Below are positions 43,361-56,025 of a stretch of DNA of 64,000 nt, piece after piece (position 1 is the stretch's first letter; each line of letters begins with the position of its first letter). Position numbers and translations under genes: made by a program. A model generated the notes under the pieces. The model worked only from the letters and a program-made list of their open reading frames with translations, was not told the DNA's origin and did no database searches. The stretch comes from Amylostereum areolatum (Eukaryota > Basidiomycota > Agaricomycetes > Russulales > Stereaceae), in the NCBI GenBank assembly GCA_012932865.1, contig SAXG01000059.1, forward strand, positions 230,879 to 294,878, written 5' to 3'.

Positions 43361-45594
43361 ATGGCGTCTCCCACACAGTCCTCATCCCGCTCCATCAAGG
43401 CCAGGAGGTCCTCCCATACTCAACGAACTGGATCAAATACAGTTCCTGTTGTCGACCCAACTCGTCCTCCACCCGACAATGACGACGCCCACTCGCAAAC
43501 CTCCACCCTTTTCCCCCTTCCCAGTCCTCCGATTATTCCTCAGAGCCATGTCACCTCCAACCCCGATCTCAGTTACCCCTTCACCACCACGGATGTACTT
43601 CACACAGGTCTCACGGACGAGTATCGTGAAGTCAGCGAGACGGGTACGGTCCCCCTCAAGGGCGCGCTCTATCGTGCCCCTTCCAAACTTGCACAAGAGC
43701 CCTCCATATCCAAGGAGAAGGCCGAGAGGCTCAAGGATGTGAACCTCGTCGTGTTCAAGCCCAACGACCCTGAAGATCCTCGTAATTGGAAGAACTGGTA
43801 TCGTTGGTGTACGTTTTCGCTTCAGTTCCTTTCCAGACCCCTTTGTTAACGTTATCTTTCCAGTCATCACCGCCGTCGCGGCTGTGACTGTCGTCGCTGC
43901 TGCCTTTGGTAGTGCAGTCATTACTGGAGATTTCAAAGACATCCAAGCTCAGTTTGACGTTAGCGAGACCGTGGTCGCCCTGACGGTTTCTATCATGGTT
44001 TGTGGATTTGGGTACGTTTCCTTGGCTATATCTTGTCAGGGCTCCCGCTGATCGTCTTTTTTGCTCTTACAGTCTCGGTCCTCTGGCCTGGGCACCTCTA
44101 TCAGAAATATACGGCCGTCGACCCCTTTACATCATCTCCTTCTGGATGTATTTCAGTGCGTATCCCCGTCTCCTCGTTTGGTCGATCCTTCCTGAAACAC
44201 GCGTTGTAGTTTTCAACCTTCCGTGCGCCCTGGCTCCCAACATCGGCACGCTACTGGTCTGCCGATTCCTTTGTGGTATTTTTGCCAGTGCAGCTCTTGT
44301 CCTCGCGGGCGGCAGCATCAGTGATATCTGGGATAACAACGAGCGTGGTTTCGCCATTGCGCTATTCGCGGCAGCCCCGTACGGTGGCCCTGTTCTTGGC
44401 CCCCTTGTCGGTGGTTTCGTCGGCGAAACAATTGGCTGGAGGTGGATGCTCTGGGTGAACATGATCTTTGCCGGCGTTGTGTGCGTACCCTCTCTCCTGC
44501 TCTTTCTTACCCCTTTTCTTATTTGTGTTATCCGTGATTAGTGCCGTCATTGTTTCCATCGTGCCGGAGACCTACGCCCCTGTCATCCTACGTCACCGTG
44601 CGAAGAAACTTCGTGAAGAAACTAAAAGCGACAACTACGCTACTGAACAAGAGCTCTTCCCCCGCCCTTTCACTGAACTTCTCATCGAGACACTCATCCG
44701 GCCATTTGGTATGCACTTCCCTTGTTATACCTTGCCCAACCCGCTCACGTTACCAACCCCATCAGAAATGCTGGCCACGGAACCAATCCTCCTGCTTATG
44801 TCCCTTTACGTCGCCATGATCTACGGTCTCCTATACGGATTCTTCTTCTCTTACCCTATCATCTTTGGCGAGGGATACGGCTGGAATGACGGGCTTGTTG
44901 GACTCTCCTTCACACCCATCCTCATTGGCGTCGGCTTGGCGCTGCTTATCACACCTCAGCTCGAGAAGAGGTATCTCTTCCAGGCTCAACGCAAAGGTGG
45001 CAAGGCGGATCCCGAAGATCGTCTTCCAGGAATGATGATCGGCGCGCCGTTTGTTCCCATCTGTACGCATCCCTCTTCCTATTCCCTCAATGCGTGCTGA
45101 CTGTATGGTGTATAGCGTTGTTTATCTTTGGTTGGACCTCGCCCCCGATCCTCTCGGCGACGGGCGCACACTGGGTTGGGCCCTGTGCTGCCGGTATTCC
45201 ATTCGGGTTTGGGATGACAGTACTCTACTTCAGCGCGAACGCGTACTTGATCGATACCTTCTCAACGCATGTCGCGTCGGCGCTCGCGGCCAAGACAGTG
45301 GTGCGGAGCGGCATGGGCGCCGCTATGCCGCTTTTTATCGGTATGTCTTTTCCATCCCCTTGTCCTTTGTCGTGTACTTACAGCCTGCGGTTAGTGCCGA
45401 TGTTTCATAATCTGAGCAATGAGTGGGCCGCGTCACTGCTAGCATTCCTTGCTCTCGCTATCGTGAGTGTCCTTGTCTTAACCTCGGATTGGCTTGTGCT
45501 GATGAATGGCCTCCTGTAGCTTCCTATCCCATATCTATTCTACATCTACGGACGCTCTATTCGGGCGCGCTCCAAGCGTGCCTCAGCAGCGTAA
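43361..45594 (+). CDS. MFS transporter, DHA1-type drug:proton antiporter
   Basis: Plasma-membrane exporter of the 12-TM DHA1 group (fungal polyamine/drug exporters). A long cytosolic N-terminus (about 145 residues, Ser/Thr/Pro-rich) ends KPNDPEDPRNWKNWYRW, a usual lead-in. The sequence then reads FITAVAAVTVVAAAFGSAVI, motif A GPLAWAPLSEIYGRRP, LAPNIGTLLVCRFLCGIFAS, motif C-like APYGGPVLGPLVGGF, SIVPETYAPVILRHRAKKLR, LYGFFFSYPIIFGEGYGWND, GFGMTVLYFSANAYLIDTF and IPYLFYIYGRSIRARS. Seven or so introns by frame; stop TAA 45592-45594. It sits between the two inverted ALDH pairs, so it could export aldehyde-derived acids or xenobiotics. This is contextual inference only. Confidence 0.9.
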
Positions 45595-46958
45595 TATCTT
45601 CACTTCCCATCGCAATCGTTACCGTCGCCTTCTCGTCACATAGAGATAGAGCTCTATTTCCCCTTTCCTTTCGTTGTCGCTGGTTCATCCTACGCTCCCG
45701 TCGCGCTCTCCATCTCCACACCACGAGTCACTACATATAGATCTGACTTGTCAATCGCACTCTTCTATTTTCTTATGTTTTGGGTCACACTCACCTTGGC
45801 GTAGGACCAGCTTGTAGGTACATGCAGGGTTGCCGCGCTTAGCGCGGCAACAATAGTATTTCCATCGCATATAATCGTACACTGTTTTACCCTCACCGAG
45901 TCGGAGTAGGGGCCGTATGTCAGCATTCAGAAATATCTGCTGGTGATTATCCGTATCGACAGCGCGCGTGCACTGGTGACTGTGGGACCGCAGGAAATTT
46001 TAATGCAGAAATGGATGGAATTTCGGTACATAGGGTATCACTTTAAAGTGGAGGCGTCGGTGAGGTATAGCTGGTGGCTGGAGAACGCAGCGATGAAGGA
46101 CCATTGAAGGTAATATGGATCACGTAATCACCGGAAGGTCGGATGTTCGACGTCTGCCACTGGCAGTCCTTCGTACTCACAACCATCATCATACCCCTTG
46201 GTGTCCTCCGCTTCCTCCGATTTTGAGCCTCATGCTGGTGGACCAGAGCGCAACTTAGTATTCTTTCCTCGAGTTTCTTACGTTGTTGAACTGGCGCCTA
46301 TGAGAATTGCAACACGTTTGACCATTGGATGACGCCCCAGTGCCGTCTGGACTCTGACTGGCGACTGTGACTGCCTTCCAGATTGTGGAACCACTGGAAA
46401 CCTAATTATCAAGTTTCACGAATAACATCGTGGTCGTTTTCGCGGCTCGCCACAGTCAGTGCACTTTTGTCTTTATCTACCCTGTCTTGGACTCTGGTGG
46501 TGATCACCGAAGCTCGGCCTCCGTCTCGGAAACGGACGTTCTGGTTGGTCCAAAGCTCCTTACACGATAATCTGGAGCGGCTTATGGAGGAAATTTGTAC
46601 AAACCAACTATCTCGTGGCCGTGACTTCGCACACGCGGGGAGACGGTATTACGGCTCGCTGTCCTGTCAGACAGCGGATCCACCGTTCCACGAGCCAGAG
46701 GATCGCTGCGGATTAGCAACGGACGGTCATTCTCGCCTTGTTTATCCTGCGGGGGGGGAGGGTGGTTTACGTGTCCGAACTCTGGTATGGGATTCAAATT
46801 TCACGGTAACCTCCACGCGTGATGCGAAGAAGCCAAGGTCGTTGCTCGAGCGCGCGAGGACCCCGACTCGGAGTGACCGACCTGGTCAAAAGGCAAGGAT
46901 CATCTGCTGATATACCGCATCTCCTCTCCTCTCCTTCCCCAACATCGAATCGACCACA
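45595..46958. other. Intergenic, 5' flank of ALDH-C
   Basis: No gene supported. A plus frame at 46383-46910 is open for 175 codons but composition and content look random. A G-rich tract is at about 46751-46763. Confidence 0.4.
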
Positions 46959-48798
46959 ATGACGACTTTCACCTACGAGTTCGACACCCCAGTCTTCAAG
47001 AAGAAAGTGTCTTTCCCGACCGGTGTCTTCATCGACAACCAGTTCTCGCATGGGTCCAACCAGACTACTATTGAGTGCGTTCCCCCGGTCCCTTACCCTT
47101 GATGTCGTCACCTGATGACAATGGCGATAACAGTGTCGTCAACCCTTCCACAGGAAAGATCACCTCGTCGATCGCAGAGGGAACGGCGGCAGATGTAAAC
47201 CGCGCCGTCACTGCTGCCCGACGTGCTTTCACCACCACCTGGGGCCTGAACACTCCCGGCGCTGAACGCGGTCGGCTGATGAACAAGCTCGCAGATCTCA
47301 TATTGGCAAACGCGGATGAGCTCGCTGCATTGGTGGTGCTAGAAAACGGTGCGTAATTGCTCGTCGTTGGCGAGAGCATGGTGCTAACAAGAAAACTAGG
47401 CAAGCCGTTCACGCACGCCCAAAGAGAGGCCCAGGTAGCACCGTCAATATTCAAGTACTTCGCCGGCTGGACGGACAAGAACCACGGGAAGACCATCGAG
47501 ACCAGCGAGGCAAAGCTGGCGTACACGCGTCATGAGCCCATCGGTGTCTGTGGCCAGATCATTCCTTGGAACTTCCCCCGTACGCTCTTCGTTTATAGCC
47601 GCGAATCTTCCCTCAACGATGTTTTCTGTACGTTGTAGTCGCCAACATAGCCATGAAACTCGGGCCTGCGTTAGCTACCGGGTGCACAGTCGTCATGAAG
47701 CCGTCCGAAATCACTCCTCTGTCCGCACTCCGGTTTTGCGAGCTCGTCGTTGAGGCTGGGTTCCCTCCTGGTGTCGTGAACATGGTGGTCGGTTATGGGC
47801 CTACCGTCGGACAGACAATCGCGGAGCACATGGACATCGACAAGGTCGCATTTACCGGTTCGACGCCCGTCGGTCGCAGAATCCAGGAGGCTGCAGCAAA
47901 GTCCAACCTGAAGAATGTCACGCTCGAGCTTGGAGGGAAAAGCCCCTCCATCGTATTCGACGACGCGGACGTGGAGCAGGCTGTCAAGTGGACGCTGAGG
48001 AGCATGTTGTATGTGGTCGCACTTTCATGCCTGGGGAGAATGGTCGCTGACACGTTTGTATCAGTGTTAACTCGGGCCAAGTCTGCATTGCCAGCTCTCG
48101 TATCTTCGTTCAAGCTGGGATATACGACAAATTCCTCGAAGCTTACGCTAAAGGCGCCCAGTCTTTCAAGCTCGGCGATCCTTTCGCTCCCGACTCTTTC
48201 CAAGGTCCTCAAGTCTCTAAGACTCAGTTCGATGTACGTCTGTCCTTTATCCCTTCTTGCAATCGTACTTCTCACGCATGCTTCTCCAGCGCATCATGGG
48301 CTATATCCAGTCCGGAAAGGACGAAGGTGCGACGGCATACATCGGCGGCGAGCAGCACGGCGACTCCGGCTACTGGATCAAGCCCACCATCTTCACGGAC
48401 ACGAAGCCGGATATGAAGATTGTCCAGGAAGAGATCTTCGGGCCTGTGGTTGCGCTGATCAAATTTGAAGATGAGGACGACGTCGTGCGGCAGGCGAACG
48501 ACACGATCTACGGTCTTTCCGCGTCGCTGTTTACCCAGAACGTCAAACGTGCGATTGAGACAGCGCATCGTCTTCAAGCAGGCCAAGTGTTCGTTAACAG
48601 TGCCAACAACTTCGATCCTTCGACGCCGTTCGGTGGGTATAAGCAATCAGGAATGGGCAGAGAGATGGGCCAGGACGCCTTGACTTCGTGAGCCTTCCTC
48701 CACTTCAGATTCGAGTCATACTATCAGGCGTTGACGCGGGATCACGCAGGTACACGAACGTGAAGTCTGTGCACGTAAACCTGGGACAGGTCTTGTAA
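46959..48798 (+). CDS. NAD(P)-dependent aldehyde dehydrogenase C
   Basis: From ATG 46959 ([20 protein letters not shown]). Motifs: [55 protein letters not shown], the cofactor loop [47 protein letters not shown] (catalytic Cys), [20 protein letters not shown] and [16 protein letters not shown]. The last exon [15 protein letters not shown] ends at TAA 48796-48798. Exon structure parallels ALDH-A and -B but on the opposite strand. It differs from A and B by [20 protein letters not shown] and [20 protein letters not shown], which it shares with ALDH-D, so C and D form a sub-pair. Confidence 0.93.
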
Positions 48799-49396
48799 GA
48801 CTCGAGGAGAACTTGTTACCAAGGATATGGACTTTGCGTGTATGATTATGCCGTGTTGAGGAGCTCATTATAGATGTCTTTTGCCCTGCCGACGTAGTCT
48901 GTGGGATTCGTGGCGATGTCTACCCGTGGCTCGCCCTGTGGAATTTCTGCCAGACTCCGTGGCCAAACTGATGGTGGTCGCCGTACTTGCATCTCTTCAT
49001 CTTGTCTCGTGCTGCAGAATATACTAACGAATGGGTAACTGTCTCGGATTCCCGAGCTTGTAGCGGGGCAGATCAGAACATCAAAACGCAGTTTCCCTTT
49101 CAGAGCTGGCTTCAAGTATGTCCTTGTTGGTCCGAAAGTCCCCCCGGACTCCTGTGAGCACCTGACCAAACTGTTGATTCTTTCGGGAAGAGTAGTCCGC
49201 ACTGGCTACTGGTAGCCTACCTACCCCAAACGCTGGTCCTTATGTCACTCCTGGACCTCCATCTAAGATGCGAACACGTCGGGAAAGGACCCCGTCACCT
49301 TGAGTAATTAATGTTTAACGTCAACGTAGTTAAATGGCAAGTTATGGCGTCTGCTCTTTTATCGAACCTTCTCTCCTACATTGACATCTGACGACA
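48799..49396. other. Intergenic between ALDH-C and ALDH-D
   Basis: 3' flank of ALDH-C and promoter region of ALDH-D. A minus frame at 48846-49202 has no recognisable domain. Confidence 0.4.
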
Positions 49397-51258
49397 ATGA
49401 CGACTTTCGCATACGAGTTCGACACTCCCGTTTTCAAAAGGAAAGTGTCTTTTCCGACCGGAGTCTTCATCGACAACAGGTTCTCGCACGGGACCAACAA
49501 AACGACGATTGGGTGCGTACCTACAGGTCCGTATCCTTGACGCCGTCAACTGACCACGACGATGATGATTACAGCGTCGTCAACCCTTCCACAGGGAATG
49601 TCATCACGTCGATCGCAGAGGGGACAGCGGTAGACGTTGATCGCGCTGTCACTGCTGCCCGACGTGCTTTCACCACCACCTGGGGTCTGAATACCCCCGG
49701 CGCTGAACGCGGTCGACTGATGAACAAGCTTGCCGACCTCCTGTTAGCCAATGTGGAGGAACTCGCGGCGTTGGTTGCGCTGGAGAACGGTGTGTTGTCG
49801 TCATTCGTGATGAGCGTAAGTCTCTTATCCCTGATCTTTCAATCGACCAGGCAAGCCTTTCTCGATGGCCAGATATGAACCGGAGACGGCAGCATCGTTA
49901 CTTCAGTACTACGCTGGATGGGCAGATAAGAACCACGGGAAGACCATCGAGACCAGCGAGGCGAAGCTGGCCTACACGCGCCATGAGCCTGTCGGCGTCT
50001 GCGGCCAGATCATCCCTTGGAATTACCCTGGTAATTTCTTCATGTATGCATTCTGATGTTCTTTCAATGGTGTTGCTTTGAATTTAGTTATCAACGTAGC
50101 CCTCAAAATCGGACCTGCGCTGGCTACCGGGTGTACAGTCGTCATGAAGCCGTCCGAGATCACTCCTCTGTCCGCACTCCGGCTTTGCGAGCTCATCGTT
50201 GAAGCTGGATTCCCGCCCGGTGTGGTGAACATGGTGGTCGGATACGGGCAGACGGTCGGTCAGGCAATTGCGGAACATATGGACATCGACAAGATCGCGT
50301 TCACCGGTTCGACGCTCACCGGTCGCAAAGTCCAGGAGGCCGCGGCGAAATCCAATCTGAAGAACGTCACGCTCGAGCTTGGGGGGGAAAGCCCTTCCAT
50401 CATATTCGACGACGCGGACGTAGAGCAAGCTGTCAAGTGGACGCTGAGGAGCATGTTGTATGCTATCACACTTTCGTGCGCGGGGAGAGAGACTGATCGC
50501 TCACGCGTATATTTCATTTTCAGTGTTAACTCGGGTCAAGTTTGCGTTGCCAGCTCTCGCATCTTCGTTCAAGCTGGGGTGTACGACAAATTCCTTGAAG
50601 CTTACGCGAAGGGCGCGCAAGCATTCAAACTCGGCGACCCCTTCGCTCCCGACTCTTTCCAAGGTCCTCAGGTATCCAAGACTCAGTTCGACGTACGGCT
50701 CTCCATTTTTGTTTCTCGTGGTCGTGTCTCACACTGGAAACGTGCACTTTAGCGCATCATGAGCTATATTCAGTCTGGAAAGGACGAAGGTGCGACCGCA
50801 TACATCGGCGGCGAGCAGCACGGCGACTCCGGCTACTGGATCAAGCCCACCATCTTCACAAACACGAGGCCTGATATGAAGATTGTTCAGGAGGAGATCT
50901 TCGGGCCTGTGGTTGCGCTGATCAGGTTTGAAGATGAGGACGACGTCGTGCGGCAGGCGAACGATACGATCTACGGTCTTTCCGCGTCGCTGTTTACCCA
51001 GAACGTCAAACGTGCGATCGAGACGGCACATCGTCTCCAAGCAGGACAGGTATTTGTGAACAGTGCGAACAACTCCGATCTTTCGATGCCGTTTGGTGGT
51101 TACAAGCAGTCAGGAAACGGCAGGGAGTTGGGTCAGGAAGCATTGACTTCGTGAGCATCCCTCTACATCAGATCCGAGTCATAGCAGAAGCTGACGTGGG
51201 AAAACGCAGCTACACAAACGTGAAATCTGTGCATGTAAACCTGGGGCATGTCTTGTAA
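49397..51258 (+). CDS. NAD(P)-dependent aldehyde dehydrogenase D
   Basis: From ATG 49397 ([20 protein letters not shown]). Motifs: [82 protein letters not shown] (catalytic Cys), [20 protein letters not shown] and [15 protein letters not shown]. It ends [15 protein letters not shown] at TAA 51256-51258. One oddity: the near-invariant ELGGKSP following the general-base Glu is ELGGESP (Lys to Glu) at about 50385-50400, beside a run of seven G. The result is a real substitution or a sequencing artefact in a homopolymer. Tandem with ALDH-C. Confidence 0.92.
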
Positions 51259-51976
51259 GTAACATCCGAGGAGCGATTCTGGCCGACGACTCGGATATGT
51301 ACTTCGCGGTGACTGTGCGATTACTTATACCGCTGTGTTATTCAGGATGTCGTTTGCCTTGTACAAATACTATACTGTCCGCGTTGCGCCTGCATGTGCT
51401 TCACATGCGTGCGAAGCTACCAAGTATGTGTGTATGTAGTTCTTAGGAGCGATAGGATTATCAGGCGATTCGCGAACATCTGAACGGGTCCGTGCTCTCA
51501 CACGTGACCGCGTGTCTCCGTACACTATAGCGCATCGCATTCGTACACGACGACTGGCGACAACGCCTGCTCTTGCAGATACGGCTTTTCGACTTCTGCT
51601 TCTCTTCACGCTCAAGGAACCATCCGTGGTCGTAGTGGCCCCGGGTCCGACTTTCGAAGGCGCTTTCGATCCCACGCTCGGCGTGGGCCTGCACACGACT
51701 CTACGCTTAACTACAGCGGTGTCCGGGACGGAGAGTGATTTCCGTACAGCGCCCCAGCACCGGCGAGCGATTATCTCTTCAAGCCAATCCCACCTTATGT
51801 ATAAGCAAGGAAGCTCAATTCCGTGTCGTCTGTTCTCCTATTATGGCGCTAGGTCGATGCTGTGATGCTGTGCCTTATCTGTACGTTATACGTTATATTC
51901 GGTTTCGCTGCTCGATAAAGCTGACAGAGGCGCAGGTGAATAGACATGGGACCCTTCCCCTCATTCATGCTCCAGA
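51259..51976. other. Intergenic between ALDH-D and the DUF6535-type gene
   Basis: No gene supported. ORFs near 51370-51865 on both strands have no recognisable content. Confidence 0.4.
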
Positions 51977-54043
51977 ATGTCCTCCTCGAGTGGAAATATC
52001 AGCGACGTCAGTGCAGGTGAGCTCTTTTTCACAGTGCGGTTGTAGTATGTACCAAGTTGGAATTGACGCGCATGGCGCCGGAAGGATTGGGGTTCGATGA
52101 AGACACGGTCAGCGATACACTCTACGAAGGTACGCTCTACATCCGCCGTCGCTACGTCCTTCACTGAAATTGTGGGGCCCCCTAGTTGGCGAAGATGGAC
52201 CGCCGTCGACGTGGTCGCTTTACCTGAAGGAAACCGTCATATGGGACGAGAAGCTGGCGGAACATTGGAAAGCACAAATCGATTCCATCCTCATCTTCGT
52301 ACGTTACATTAAGACTTCCTTGCTCACACATCGTCTAAGCTCTCGTTTGTGTAGACTGGTCTATTTTCGGCCACTGTAGCAGCCTTCATCATCGAGAGTT
52401 ACAAGACCCTTCAACCCGACTCCGGGGACACAACCGTCGCCCTGCTCAACTACCTGTCCCAAGTCTCTTCTATAACAAACGGCACACAACCTCCCCCACC
52501 TCCCTCCGTTCCTAATGGCAATTCGTTCCAAGCACCCTCGACAATGGTCCACGTCAACGTCCTCTGGTTCCTCAGCCTGACGTTCAGCCTTGCTTCGGCC
52601 GTCGGGGCTATCATGATGCAACAGTGTGCCCGGTTCTATCAGACGGAGCAGTTTCGCCAGCAGCGCGCCGTCCGAGGAAATCCCCAATCCCAAGCCCGCG
52701 TCCACGCCTATCTCCTCAACGGGCTCGAGCGTTGGCTGATGATTGAAGCTCTCAACTTCCTTCCCACCATGATGCATGCTGCCGTATTCCTCTTCTTCGG
52801 AGGCCTCGTCGAGTTTCTATCCACAATCAACGAGGTCGTATATCATGTCGTCCTTGCGTTCGTGGTCCTCTTCAGCGCGATATATGGCGTCTTTTCCGTC
52901 ATTCCAGTCTTCAACCGCCACTGTCCCTATCATACTCCCTTGACCGTCGTGCTTCGCTGGATCCTCTCTGGGACCATCTTCTTCCTTACCATCGTCGGCC
53001 TCCTCCTCACGCCCCTGTCCTACATCATTAGCAAACGCCGCCGCGGGGCCCTCTCCACGTCGTTCGGAAAGTGGATCAAACGTCTTCACGCCCCGCTCTC
53101 GGAGAAAGCCTCGTCACTCAAGTTCGTCGACCATTCCATCTTCCGAAAGACCCTAGAGATGGTGCATCAAGACAATGGCGCCTTTCAAGCCTTCGTCGAG
53201 ACCATTCCTTCTTTCCTGCGCTCCAACCCCGAGGACAAGCCAAAGGCAACGGTGCATTATCTTCTCACCACAAACGATTTTTACAACGTCAACCTTACCC
53301 TCCGCGCGGGCCTAGGACGTCTCCTCAGCCTAATCAGACACATACCTGACAAAGAACAATCGAAGAGGGCGCTGACGTGTCTAGAGACCGTGTGGAACGT
53401 CATCGAGACCCTCCGAAAGGATTATCTCGAGTTGGATTGGTGGCGCCGGTTGCTGAAGGGGGGAGTCGCGAAGGTCATGGTAGAGATCAAGAACGACAAG
53501 GATCCGAAGGTTGCGCTTACCGCACGCTCTACCGGCGCCCTCGCTTGCCACGCTCTTTTGGGTCAACTCAAGGAGGACAAAGCCGGCCAAGAGCGAAGCA
53601 AGATCCTGGAATGGTGGTCTACCTTTGTCGATGCCCCCGAGCCCGTCCGCACACAATGCCTGGACGACATCTCTCGCAACGGATCACTCGCTCTCCTAAC
53701 GTCCTTCGTTGCGGGGATCATTCCTCACCTTCGTGCCCTGCCAGAGTTGGACGGCACAGAGATGGCATGGCGGACATTGTCCATTCTCGTAGATGCAGAC
53801 GAGATGCACGACCCAGGGGCTGCAGATGCGGATGTTCGCAAGGAATTTTCTGACATGTGGAGGGAGATTGATACGATGTGTGACGGCCCGTACGGCAGCC
53901 TCCGTTCGAAACTCATGGGCGAGCTACAGTGGGTGTATGGTGTCGTTTGCGAGGAGGGCGTGGAAGAGAAGGCTGGTGCATCACAAGGAGATGGACGTCT
54001 TTCGTTGGCAGACGAGTTTGTGGACCCTAGCTTACTGGTATAG
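51977..54043 (+). CDS. DUF6535-type multi-TM protein
   Basis: Membrane protein of a family expanded in Agaricomycetes, function unknown. The opening block after the N-terminal exons reads WSLYLKETVIWDEKLAEHWK then IDSILIF-TGLFSATVAAFIIESYK, the hallmark of DUF6535. Further helices: VHVNVLWFLSLTFSLASAVG, MMHAAVFLFFGGLVEFLS, VVYHVVLAFVVLFSAIYGVF and LRWILSGTIFFLTIVGLLLT. A large cytosolic alpha-helical C-terminal half follows (about 300 residues, ending DEFVDPSLLV). The start is uncertain: ATG 51977 needs a very short intron to join, while ATG 52072 (MAPEGLGFDEDTVSD) gives a simple model. Introns near 52133-52188 and 52299-52354. Stop TAG 54041-54043. Confidence 0.85.
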
Positions 54044-54548
54044 ATTTCGGTCGGGCGTACGATGCCCGCTACTTTTGTCGGTTTCATGATGACGGTTTTT
54101 TGTGCTGATTATGCGACTGTCGCTTACCATGGTACGTGTGCAGTTGCTCATGGACTGACCTGATATCTGACCAATCCTTCCACAGACCTTAATACAATGT
54201 TCTTCTTTACCTTCGCGTCATTGAATGTTCTCTCCCTGGGCTCAAATTGTAAACAATTGCTTCCCCTTGCGTTCCATGCTCTGGTCCAAAATGGAGAAAG
54301 TAGCAGAGCCGCCCGCTCTTAGAAACATCTCTCACACTTTCGGACCCCTGCTTTGACCCGACTCATCAAGTTCGCGCCAAGAGGATGCCGTGTTGCAGTG
54401 TCTTTGAACCCAATCATCTCAACATCACTCGTGCAGCGGTATCATCATGCCATGATGATCCGACTGTGGCGCACAAGATATAGTACTCGCAACATCTTCA
54501 CAGGTGCCGCTCTCTTCTTCACCTCATCTTCCTCACCAGTTTCGAGCA
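54044..54548. other. Intergenic, no supported gene
   Basis: 3' flank of the DUF6535-type gene and promoter of the next gene. Nothing recognised. Confidence 0.4.
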
Positions 54549-55670
54549 ATGTCTGCCATGATTAATCTCCCACAAGTTGTACGGGCTGCCCCTCGCCTGA
54601 AGGTGGACATTCCTTGCCCGGTACGTTCAAGCGTCGATGCACGTCTGCGCCTCCCGCTCATGGCTTTCTACAGGCAGACGCGGGTACCCAAGATGGTCTC
54701 GATGACGAGGGTGCTTTCTCGGATTCCTCGGACGAAGGCTTTGTGGACAAGGTAAGTCGAGCTCATCGTTAGTGCCACCGATGCACTTGTCATGCTCACC
54801 CTCCGGTCTCTTTAGACATCGCCCCATCCATCACCCACGGACCCACCTTCCCGCAGTGAATGGGGCCCATTGATCCCACAAGTTCCGCACAGACGACCCG
54901 CACCGGGCCACCGTTATTTTGAGACGCACGAAGCGGAGGCCTCGGTATCCTTTTGCAGTCCGACCGGGCACGAGGGCGTCCGCCTTCTCGACCTTCTGAA
55001 CAACCAATCGGAGAATCTCGTCGACGGCGACGACCCCATGTTCCGCGATCGTGGGCCGTCCGTCTGCATACGCATCGACGTCAGTCCCACATCTTCGCCA
55101 CCGAAAAGCTCGCGAGAACTGATGAACGCGCTCTCGCAGTGGCCGGGGTATCAGTCCTGGAACCGTCGAGTCCCTACGCGAAATTTTCGGAATCCTCCCG
55201 GACCCATAACGCGCGCAAAGCTGGGCAAGAATGTTGCCAAAACGGTCGGTCGATTCATCACGGTGCGCATTCCGCTGGCTAGCTATATGGCGTATTCATA
55301 CTAAACTGGTGCGGTGCGGTGTTAAAATAGGAACATGAGGGGTTACGGACGGAAGCTGGATCTATGTCGGCCACGGAGCTGAGTCTGACCACACCGATGG
55401 CCCCCCACTCGGCACTGTTGGAGTGAGCTCTTTCTTCTCGCCGAGCCTTGGACCTTGGTCATTGATGCGGGTTATAGTATGCAAGCCGCGTTTGAGCAAA
55501 CGACCTTGGGGGGAAAGCAATCAGTCGACGGGGACTGGCGGGTGGGAAAGGGTGGCATTGAAGTGAAGGATCTCGTCTTGGTTCGACTGGACCATCTTTC
55601 GCAGGGTAGCTGGCAGCCGCGATTACGCCTTGTCTGCCCCGTTCCAAACGATGTTTCGCCGTCGGATTGA
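54549..55670 (+). CDS. Protein of unknown function, five exons
   Basis: Not recognised. My splice model is exon 1 54549-54620 (MSAMINLPQVVRAAPRLKVD), 54674-54751 (acidic: DDEGAFSDSSDEGFVDK), 54816-55262, 55331-55422 and 55478-55670. Without the last two exons the frame would stop at TAA 55302, in the intron. The added exons give EHEGLRTEAG...HSALLE and then DMQAAFEQTTLGG...VGKGGIEVKDLVLVRLDHL...GSWQPRLRLVCPVPNDVSPSD, which look like conserved protein, not random codons. The intron at 55263-55330 holds a strong branch-like TACTAAA. The body has a charged middle (VSFCSPTGHEG, ELMNALSQWPGYQSW) and no TM or signal peptide. About 280 residues. Confidence 0.6.
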
Positions 55671-56025
55671 CGAGGTTTACGGTACTTACTAGGGATAGTT
55701 GACAATCCTTTGGGCCATCGGCTTTGTCTTGCATCCGCGCATTCGACTTGGCGAGAAATCTCTGAGATAATCAGGGGGCACATGGGCTTCCTTTGCCCGT
55801 AAAAAACACGCGCGGTGCGGAACGAAGGAAGGTGGTAGAGGTCACCGGTGACGCAGCCACGAAGCGTCGGGTCAAAGGGAAAAGAAAGCCATCGACAACG
55901 GGGCGGCGCCATAAAAGGTAGGAAAGGCCTAAAAAGGCGGGCGGCTCCGATTTTTCGCCCTTGACCCGAGCGCGCGTGCCATCTTGAGCCTGCCGTCGTT
56001 TTGCTTGCTGCCCTCATCGCCCATC
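55671..56025. other. Intergenic / NAP1 5' flank
   Basis: Promoter region of NAP1, with TATA-like CATAAAAGG at about 55911. No gene is seen. Confidence 0.4.

Noticed and set aside
46383..46910. Plus-strand frame of 175 codons
   Set aside because: No recognisable motif; Arg/Ser/Pro-rich like chance frames in this DNA; ends just before ALDH-C.
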